Part shown: piece by piece, positions 58,278 to 64,000 of the stretch
Layout: the number at the start of each line of letters is the position of its first letter
Numbering within the stretch: the stretch's first letter is position 1
DNA from: Lentisphaeria bacterium
Lineage (GTDB): Bacteria > Verrucomicrobiota > Lentisphaeria > Oligosphaerales > Oligosphaeraceae
Direction: 5' to 3'
Length of the DNA stretch: 64,000 nucleotides
Assembly: GCA_016288215.1 (NCBI GenBank)
Contig: JAEEYQ010000005.1
Coordinates: forward strand, 1-64,000
The notes under the pieces: generated by a model
What the model was told of the DNA's origin: nothing
The model's input: the letters and a program-made list of their open reading frames with translations, nothing else
Databases searched by the model: none
Program-made: the position numbers and the translations under genes

Positions 58278-59525
58278 CTAGGGCCTTTCGTCGTTGACGT
58301 GTTTGAGCGTTTCGCGGACTTCAGGTACAAAATTCTCGTGGTCAACGACTTCCAGCACAATGCCGGCAGCGCCGACCTCTTTGATGATGTCCATCATTCG
58401 GATGGCGCATTTCTCCTGCGGCAGTCCCGTGACCTTGGCGTAGCTTTCCGGCCCGTCCTGCCGATAGTCATAGCTGAGACCCTGAATGGAGAAGAAGACC
58501 TGGCAGCGGCCTGCCACGATGTTCATGATGTCCTGATAGATCTCCTTCGTGCTTTCGAAGGGGCGTTGTTTGTCCCAGTTGACGCCCATGACCACAAGAC
58601 CGTCGATGAGATGCTCCTCCACCATTTTCGGCCAGTCGATGCCACGGACGCGCAGAATGTCGTCCCTCGAGCCGCCGGGTCCGAAATAGGCGATGCCGAC
58701 CATGAGGCGGGGCGGCGGATTCAGTCGGCTCATGCGTTCCCGCAGACGACGGTACCACTCGTGGTTGACCTCCGCCACCAGCTCGCACCATCTAAGATCT
58801 TGGGGATTAGGAAGTTCCGCATCTCCATAGCGTTCTCGCCAGCGGGCGACCATGGGCTGCACGTATTCAAGCCGGGGAGACCAGCCGCCTTCCCGCCAGG
58901 TTTCCATGTAGATGACTTCCGGCTTCGTGGCCAGCAGTTCGTCCGCGATCCGCAGCTTGTGTTCCATGACTTCGGGGAAGGAGAGGCTGGTGTGCCCCTG
59001 CCAGATGGCGCCTTCCTTCGTCAGACACCAAAACTGCGGATGTTCCTGATTCCAAGGGCCGAAGGTGAATGGCGACCAATGGTTCTGCTCAAAGGGCCAG
59101 TGGACGCCGCAGCAAAGGCCGCGCTCGCGGATGAGCCCCATGCAGTAGTCAAAGAGATTCAGTTCGGTCTCCTGATAGCGGACCCATGAGTAGATCTGCT
59201 TGTCGTTGATGAGGATGCGGCGTTTGTCCATGCCGTAGCGGGACAGATATCCCTCCTCCTTTGTGGGATAGCGGAGCATGGAGCCGGCCTGTGGTCGCCA
59301 GAGGATGGTCTTCGCGCCGGTGAGCAGCACATGGTCCAGAATCTTTGCGCAGCCCTCTGAGGTCTCCGTGTCATAGGCGTACTGGCCGGGATGCGCAGGG
59401 TCGGGAACGGCGGCAAAATCGTAGTGATCCACTAACGCAATGATTTCCAAGGGTTTGGAGTCTGCGATGGCGGCGACGCCGCAGGCGAGCATGCCGATGG
59501 CGAGGTGGGCGAAAAGCGGTTTCAT
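58278..59525 (-). CDS. Secreted TIM-barrel-like protein of unknown function
   Basis: A 415-residue exported protein (signal peptide about 1-21, ACGVAAIA). GAKTILWRPQAGS, GVHWPFEQNHWSPF, EVIYMETWREGGWSPR and DGLVVMGVNWDKQRPF suggest a (beta/alpha)8 barrel with several acidic and aromatic sugar-binding-type clusters. It resembles uncharacterised glycoside-hydrolase-like proteins of Lentisphaerota and Planctomycetes. Its ATG shares one base with the stop of the beta-propeller gene upstream (TGATG), so they are coupled. Substrate unknown. Confidence 0.65.
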   Translation of the reverse strand: MKPLFAHLAIGMLACGVAAIADSKPLEIIALVDHYDFAAVPDPAHPGQYAYDTETSEGCAKILDHVLLTGAKTILWRPQAGSMLRYPTKEEGYLSRYGMDKRRILINDKQIYSWVRYQETELNLFDYCMGLIRERGLCCGVHWPFEQNHWSPFTFGPWNQEHPQFWCLTKEGAIWQGHTSLSFPEVMEHKLRIADELLATKPEVIYMETWREGGWSPRLEYVQPMVARWRERYGDAELPNPQDLRWCELVAEVNHEWYRRLRERMSRLNPPPRLMVGIAYFGPGGSRDDILRVRGIDWPKMVEEHLIDGLVVMGVNWDKQRPFESTKEIYQDIMNIVAGRCQVFFSIQGLSYDYRQDGPESYAKVTGLPQEKCAIRMMDIIKEVGAAGIVLEVVDHENFVPEVRETLKHVNDERP

Positions 59526-61141
59526 CAGTCGTTCTCCTCCTCTTCAAGCAGGTCGTCGAGGGTCTTGCCAAGGACAAAGGCTTCGGGGAAGCCGGTTCCG
59601 CATTCAAAAGAGAGGATTTCTCCGACGAAGGGCAGGTTGTTATCCAGCCCGGCCTTGAAGGTGAGCAGGACGGCGGAGCTCAGGGGGCCGCTGACTTCCA
59701 CCTGCGTGGAAAGCGGAGGAAGGCCGGTCAGGTTCATGTGCATGCGGCCGTTTGGCTCATGCACCGCCAACACCTCGTAGTCGCGGCCCGCCTCCAACGG
59801 AGCGCCGCTGGAAATGTCCAAATAGGCGCCGGCGGCGCTGCGGGAGGAGAAACGCAGGGTGTGATCGTTCCCTGAGATGAAGAGCTGCCATCCGGCGGCG
59901 AAATGGAAGGGGTAGAAGGCGGAGACGATGACGCCGGCGACCTCGTTGTCGGGAAGGCGGTCGATGCGGAAGCGTGCTTTTAGGTAGAAGGTCTTGCCGT
60001 CAAAGTCGATGCCCTCCGGCTGCCGGATGTTGAGGATGCCTCCGTTCACGACGGCGGGAGTCTGCTCCTTTCCGTCGGCCGTCCGCCAGACGTGGTTTCC
60101 GTCGGCGTTACGGACGAGCTGTCCCGTGGGCGTCGCCGCCTCCCGTATCCAAGCCTCTTTTGGAAGGGGTTGCAAGGGAGCACATTCCACATCAACGCGA
60201 TACAGTTTGTAGAAGCCGGTGGCGTTGTTTTCATAGACGAGGCTTTTGCCGTCAGGCGTCCAGCGGGGGCTTTTCGCGTTGCCATCGCCTGTCTCGAGGC
60301 GGCCGAAGCGGCGGGAATGGATGTCCATGACCCAGATTCCCCAGCCCTTGTCCCCCGGCTTGAAGCCCGTGAAGGCGATGTGCTTGCCGTCAGGGGACCA
60401 GCTGGGTGCATAGCAGCTCATGGTGGAGGGCGTGAGGCACTGCGAGTCGCCGGAGGTCTTGGCGGGGCCGAGCCACAGGGTGGACGTATCACGGGGACTG
60501 TTTAGCTGTGCCCACAGCAGCAGATTCCCCTTCCGCGAAAGGGACGGTGAGACGGCGGCGTTGCTTCCGCCGGTGGCGATGTTTGGGAGACGATGGATGA
60601 CGTGCTCCGGATCGTCCAGAGAGAGCCAGGCGAGGCTGATGCCGTCGCCGTCCCGTTCGCTGTTCGTGGCGAACCAGACCTGCTTTCCGTCGGGGGAGAC
60701 GGAGGGCGTGATGTCCCGCCAAAGCCCTTTGGTCAGGCGCGTGTGGACGCCATGCTTCCAGAGCCAGAGGTTGCAGCCGATGTCGCCATTGGGATATTCG
60801 ACGGCGGCGGTGCGCTCCGGCTTGCTCAATGCGTAGACGATGCCGCCGTCAGGCGTCCATGCAGGATAGACGGCCATGAGATTCGGCCGGCCGCTGAGGA
60901 TGCATTCCGTCTTGCCAGAGGCGGGATCAAGCACGAAAAGCTGTTGCCCTCCATGAACATCGCTCTGGTAGGCGATGCGACCGTCCTGCGCGATGGCGGC
61001 CTCCGTGTCATTGCCGTCGCCAAAGGTCAGCTGAACGGGATTGCCCTGTTTCAGCCAGGGAGCTTCTTCCGCCGTTGCGCCGACGCAGAGCATCGCGCAA
61101 AGCGATATCGCCCCAAGCAGAACGTGTCTCATGTCGGTCAT
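59525..61141 (-). CDS. Secreted TolB-like beta-propeller plus LamG-like domain
   Basis: A 538-residue exported protein (signal peptide about 1-25). Residues about 40-320 hold PD40/TolB-type propeller repeats (YPAWTPDGGIVYAL; ITPSVSPDGKQVWF; YAPSWSPDGKHIAF; SPRWTPDGKSLVY). Residues about 345-515 resemble a concanavalin/LamG jelly roll (GKTFYLKARFRIDRLPDNEVAG). Likely a surface glycan-binding or sensor protein. AAGGAG lies upstream of ATG 61141, so I prefer that start over 61132. It is coupled to the TIM-barrel gene by one shared base. Confidence 0.78.
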   Translation of the reverse strand: MTDMRHVLLGAISLCAMLCVGATAEEAPWLKQGNPVQLTFGDGNDTEAAIAQDGRIAYQSDVHGGQQLFVLDPASGKTECILSGRPNLMAVYPAWTPDGGIVYALSKPERTAAVEYPNGDIGCNLWLWKHGVHTRLTKGLWRDITPSVSPDGKQVWFATNSERDGDGISLAWLSLDDPEHVIHRLPNIATGGSNAAVSPSLSRKGNLLLWAQLNSPRDTSTLWLGPAKTSGDSQCLTPSTMSCYAPSWSPDGKHIAFTGFKPGDKGWGIWVMDIHSRRFGRLETGDGNAKSPRWTPDGKSLVYENNATGFYKLYRVDVECAPLQPLPKEAWIREAATPTGQLVRNADGNHVWRTADGKEQTPAVVNGGILNIRQPEGIDFDGKTFYLKARFRIDRLPDNEVAGVIVSAFYPFHFAAGWQLFISGNDHTLRFSSRSAAGAYLDISSGAPLEAGRDYEVLAVHEPNGRMHMNLTGLPPLSTQVEVSGPLSSAVLLTFKAGLDNNLPFVGEILSFECGTGFPEAFVLGKTLDDLLEEEEND

Positions 61142-61163
61142 CCTCTTCTCCTTTGGGAGAACG

Positions 61164-61484
61164 TCACGCCTTTTCCGCGAGCTTGGCCTCCAGTTCGGCG
61201 ATCTTCGCCTCCAGAGTCTGAACCTTCTCCTCCAAGGCCTTGAGGTCCTTGTAGCCGGGCAGAACCGACTGACCGCGGGTCTTGAGAATCTCCTCCACCT
61301 TCGCGGACAGCTCGTCGTTGGCCTTCTTGCCATGCTCTATCAGGGTGTCCATGAACTTCTTGCCCTCGTCGGGCGTCAGTTTCGCCTGCGCAATGGCTTC
61401 CTTCACAAGCTCTTCCGCCTTGTTTTTGGTCATGACGGCAGAGCCCAGTCCGAAATAGAATGTCTTCTGAAGCAGATCCAGCAT
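61164..61484 (-). CDS. Phasin-family protein
   Basis: A 106-residue, highly charged helical protein: TKNKAEELVKEAIAQAKLTPDEGKKFMDTLIEHGKKAND, ending in a coiled coil (LEEKVQTLEAKIAELEAKLAEKA). It fits the PhaI/phasin-like group that coats polyhydroxyalkanoate granules or binds regulators. AAGAGGTG precedes ATG 61484. The AT palindrome at 61559-61572 is a possible promoter. No PHA synthase is in the window, so a storage role is not established. Confidence 0.75.
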   Translation of the reverse strand: MLDLLQKTFYFGLGSAVMTKNKAEELVKEAIAQAKLTPDEGKKFMDTLIEHGKKANDELSAKVEEILKTRGQSVLPGYKDLKALEEKVQTLEAKIAELEAKLAEKA

Positions 61485-61558
61485 GTTGCACCTCTTGCGT
61501 TTGGGTTCATGGTTCAGGAACGGGACGGCAACGCCGCCCCACCGTTATATACCTATAT

Positions 61559-61572
61559 ATTATATATAATAC
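61559..61572 (-). promoter_or_regulatory. AT palindrome TATTATATATAATA, possible phasin promoter
   Basis: Same exact 14-mer as at 53575-53588; here about 75 nt upstream of the phasin start. Confidence 0.4.
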
Positions 61573-61707
61573 GTAAAAGGAAAAAGGCAAGCGGACACGT
61601 TGCGGTTTGTGGAGATACCGAGGACATGACGGGCGGCTGCGATGGACTTTGTCATTTAGTAGCCCGCTTTGCTGGCCAATTGCGCCTTGTGATGAGATAA
61701 AAGAACC

Positions 61708-61772
61708 GTGAATTGCCGCTTGTGCGGCCGTTCACATCTTTGTATTCCGTGTAATCTATGGGTAAAAAGCTG
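61708..61772 (+). repeat. Dispersed hairpin repeat, copy B
   Basis: Stem arms GTGAA / TTCAC with an inner GCCGC / GCGGC pair (61708-61735), then ATTCCGTGTAATCTATGG and GTAAAAAG. Partner of 686-751. Confidence 0.65.
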
Positions 61773-61831
61773 TTCCATGCCTCCCCTCATGTGGAACAGT
61801 GCATAGGCGGAAAGGACAGCACAAATCCAAA

Positions 61832-62719
61832 TCACAGGCTCTTATGATCGATTCTCTGTATTTTGAGTATGGAATAGGGGACTCGAGCCCCAATTTTATA
61901 TGGCTCACGACTTGAATTTAGCGGTGGCATGAAGGCTTCTTTTATAAGGATTTTGTTTTCAGAAAGATAACTAAAGATAGGCGTATCTTGGCCTTTCATA
62001 CCCAGACAATAAATGGATATGCTCATGATTTTGCCTAAATTCGTTTTTATGTATGATGACAATGATTCTAAATCATTGTATTCCAAATTGTTACAATAAA
62101 ACTTCCCGTCATCCATGATGATAAAGAGGTGATTTTCATTGATGCCACAATATTGGTAAGTTTTATCTTTGCATGGAATAATGTGGTTTTCAATGTGGAT
62201 ATTGTGTTTTTCTAATGTGCAATTTAGGGAAGATAATGATTCATCCTCTTTGGTGAAATACTCAACCATAACGTTGACTCTTGTTGTCTTTTTCTTTTGA
62301 AGATACTTTGCTAAAGCATTTGCATTGTTGAAGTTATGGGAGTCACATTCCATATAATCTTCGGAATGTACAAATAGAGTTGTTATATCGTTGTCAACGA
62401 TTTCAGTGATTTTGGCATATTTAGAAATCTTGTCTAAATTGCCTGATGAGTTGGGTACATAGCCAACGGTTTCCTTGTCATCCATAGAATCATCTTTTTT
62501 TACGGGAATGCAGACGATATATCTTTCCTGGTCATCCAATAAATAATCGTTGATCTTCTCAATGGGAAAAAACACGGATTCCTTCAACACAAGTGATTCT
62601 TTGGAAAGCAATGCGCAATAAACAAGATTATCGTTGTCGGAAAGAGGGCCGTTTTGGCATCCAAAGCCAATGATGAGCAGGCAAAACAAGAGGCTTAGCG
62701 GCATAAATCCATGAGACAT
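61832..62719 (-). CDS. Low-GC lipoprotein of unknown function
   Basis: A 295-residue lipoprotein (MSHGFMPLSLLFCLLIIGFGC, Cys21). The gene is much richer in A and T than all neighbours, a sign of transfer. The residues after the anchor show no family I know. A stretch LFIIMDDGKFYCNNLEYND followed by LESLSSYIK is faintly like the periplasmic part of ExbD/TolR proteins, too weak to claim. ATG 62719 is used because it gives a good lipobox; longer in-frame starts at 62758 and 62776 exist. It is followed by a gap with repeat copy B and preceded by a site of the AT-rich motif. Confidence 0.6.
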   Translation of the reverse strand: MSHGFMPLSLLFCLLIIGFGCQNGPLSDNDNLVYCALLSKESLVLKESVFFPIEKINDYLLDDQERYIVCIPVKKDDSMDDKETVGYVPNSSGNLDKISKYAKITEIVDNDITTLFVHSEDYMECDSHNFNNANALAKYLQKKKTTRVNVMVEYFTKEDESLSSLNCTLEKHNIHIENHIIPCKDKTYQYCGINENHLFIIMDDGKFYCNNLEYNDLESLSSYIKTNLGKIMSISIYCLGMKGQDTPIFSYLSENKILIKEAFMPPLNSSREPYKIGARVPYSILKIQRIDHKSL

Positions 62720-62854
62720 TTCGATTGATGCAATATGGTGGAAAGGGGGATGTGGCATGAGAGGGATGTTATGCATTGTCGCGCACTTCGTTCGCTGCCG
62801 CTTCGCGGCTTTCAATTGCCGATCCTCTTGGGGGATCAGAGCGTTATATTTTTT

Positions 62855-62881
62855 GTAACATATTGATAATAAGCATATTAT
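62855..62881 (+). repeat. AT-rich dyad motif with IHF-like core, site 8
   Basis: GTAACAT, ATTGATAATAA and GCATATTATG in the gap just past the TPR-like lipoprotein stop. TATCAA-N4-TTA on the - strand fits the IHF core. Confidence 0.55.
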
Positions 62882-62893
62882 GACTTATCCTTG

Positions 62894-63721
62894 TCATTCC
62901 TCCCAATTTTGGGAGCCAGGGGCCTCGAAGAGCATGCGCAGCTCTTTCGGAAGGCTTTCAAATTCTTTGCTGAACCTTTTGGCGTCCTCGGTTTTGCCAA
63001 GGGTGGCGCAGATGCCCTTCAGCTCCCAGACGACTCGCGCGGTAACCCGTGCGTTCTCGATGGGTTTAAATGAGTCGATGCCGTGATAGGGGCGAAGCAA
63101 GGCCTCCGCCTTCTCCAGCTGTGCCATGGCCTGCTCCTTCGAATCCGCCATCAGAAACATGCCGTATCTGGCATGGGCACTGGCCTGGTCCAGCTGTAAT
63201 TCCACTTTTCGCACAGGGGGCTCCTGGTCAAGAAAGGCACTGCCTTTTTCAAAAAGCGCGAGACAGTCCTCCCAACATTTTTGCGCGATGGCGTGGTCAT
63301 TATTGTATCTCATTGCCTCGCAGCCTCTTGCGATGGCCGCTCCCCAATACGCCATGGGATTTTCAGGGTCGAAGCGCCATGCTTGGTTAAAGGCCGCCAT
63401 GCCTTCGGCGCGTGTCTTCGCCTCAAAGCCCTCTCGGGCTGCCTTCATCGAAATTCGACGGCGCGCATCCGGCGGATATTTCTCGCGTTGTTTGTCATAG
63501 CCCAACAGGGAGGCTTCCTCGTTTGTCATAAGTAGCTGGCATTCAGTAATTTGTATATCTCCTGCCGGAGCCTTCCCCGTCTCGGCCGCCGGCGGCTCCT
63601 TTTCGGATTTCGTGCAGCCGGCCAATAGCGCCATGACCGTCATCATCATGAAAAGGCCGTTGGCTGCGCAAGGCATGGCATAGCCGCCAAGACAGTGTCG
63701 TATATATCTGATTTTCAACAT
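62894..63721 (-). CDS. Lipoprotein with TPR-like region, function unknown
   Basis: A 275-residue lipoprotein (signal with lipobox LLAGC, Cys36). Helical segments AFNQAWRFDPENPMAYWGAA and later blocks resemble tetratricopeptide repeats, usual for periplasmic scaffolds. ATG 63721 has AAGGAG upstream; the longer frame from 63883 is unlikely. It may link to the low-GC lipoprotein downstream, but no pathway is evident. Confidence 0.7.
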   Translation of the reverse strand: MLKIRYIRHCLGGYAMPCAANGLFMMMTVMALLAGCTKSEKEPPAAETGKAPAGDIQITECQLLMTNEEASLLGYDKQREKYPPDARRRISMKAAREGFEAKTRAEGMAAFNQAWRFDPENPMAYWGAAIARGCEAMRYNNDHAIAQKCWEDCLALFEKGSAFLDQEPPVRKVELQLDQASAHARYGMFLMADSKEQAMAQLEKAEALLRPYHGIDSFKPIENARVTARVVWELKGICATLGKTEDAKRFSKEFESLPKELRMLFEAPGSQNWEE

Positions 63722-64000
63722 GTTTCTCCTTGTCGATGGGTTCCGTGGCATTCTTGACTTGTCGCTTGCATCATACGATATTCTCTTTTGGCCAAATTGC
63801 AAGGGGGCTCCTGTGGAATCGGCGGGGTTTTCGGGAGTCATGGCCATGGTTGGCAACGGTGTCTGGAACGGCTTCAATCGCATGGATGAACCTATGTTGC
63901 AATTTTTGCAAGTATGAAGGGGCGTTGACGGCCTTGGACGGCGTTTTGGCCGTTGAAATGGAATGGTGCCGCCGAGGAGCTTTGTCCACCTTGATTTTGG
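63722..64000. other. Window-edge intergenic region
   Basis: About 280 nt with a TTGCAATTTTTGCAAG element near 63900, similar to 7910-7945. No gene or promoter was identified; the next gene lies beyond the window. Confidence 0.4.

Larger units (their letters stand above)
61485..61831. other. Intergenic region with promoter-like palindrome and repeat copy B
   Basis: About 350 nt between the phasin and a low-GC lipoprotein gene. It holds the TATTATATATAATA palindrome (61559-61572) and hairpin repeat copy B (61708-61772). No gene or terminator was recognised. Confidence 0.5.

Overview
The window reads like part of a chromosome of a Gram-negative, gut-type bacterium of the PVC group. Lentisphaerota or Kiritimatiellota is my best guess, from style only: there is no rRNA or other marker. 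The clues are the high-GC genes with AT-rich gaps, several large secreted glycoside-hydrolase-like proteins (DUF4091 type, GH42, uncharacterised TIM barrels), lipoproteins with clear lipoboxes, an MlaA outer-membrane lipid protein, a phasin, and a PD-(D/E)XK/DUF1703 protein. No tRNA, rRNA, CRISPR array or transposase was seen.

Layout. Bases 1-7581 run on the + strand: the tail of a DUF1703-type nuclease-like protein, an SGNH-hydrolase lipoprotein, then a tight set (DegT aminotransferase, MsbA-like exporter, stand-alone AICAR formyltransferase), then a secreted alpha/beta hydrolase. Almost everything else is on the - strand. From 36294 down to 8116 lies a capsule or exopolysaccharide locus of about 28 kb. 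It starts with a NusG/UpxY-type antiterminator and an initiating sugar transferase and ends at a strong intrinsic terminator (7970-8017). It encodes glycosyltransferases, a flippase, an EpsG-like polymerase, LicD, a UDP-HexNAcA dehydrogenase and epimerase pair, RmlB and RmlC, a GlmU-GalK fusion, and an unusual number of ligase-type enzymes: five ATP-grasp proteins, an asparagine-synthase homologue and a PP-loop protein. I infer a uronic-acid-containing glycan decorated with amino acids, hydroxy acids or phosphate-linked groups.

Upstream of the capsule locus, 36295-37563 is a repeat-rich gap. Next come a 1211-residue secreted DUF4091 protein, a HAD phosphatase, two sugar ABC permeases without a local binding protein or ATPase, and two secreted proteins of unknown role, one with a formylglycine-generating-enzyme-like domain. 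At 45825-49238 is a compact RiPP cluster: a radical SAM/SPASM maturase, a 47-residue two-cysteine precursor missed by long-ORF calling, an HprK-like kinase, a PqqD-type leader-binding protein and an S24/S26 peptidase. A perfect hairpin separates the precursor from the downstream genes.

The rest (49287-63721) holds a GH42 beta-galactosidase, a TIM-barrel lipoprotein, an MlaA-lipase-like fusion overlapping an NfeD-type membrane protease, FolC, two secreted proteins (TIM-barrel-like and beta-propeller), a phasin and two lipoproteins of unknown function.

Several kinds of repeat run through the gaps: 7-nt-periodic tracts, an AT-rich motif of about 27 bp carrying an IHF-like core that also falls inside genes, a hairpin repeat with a compensatory base change (at 686 and 61708), and palindromes with heptamers at 36796-37143. 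The RiPP cluster, the ligase-rich capsule locus, two unusual fusions (GlmU-GalK; MlaA-hydrolase) and the repeat families are the parts most worth a second look.
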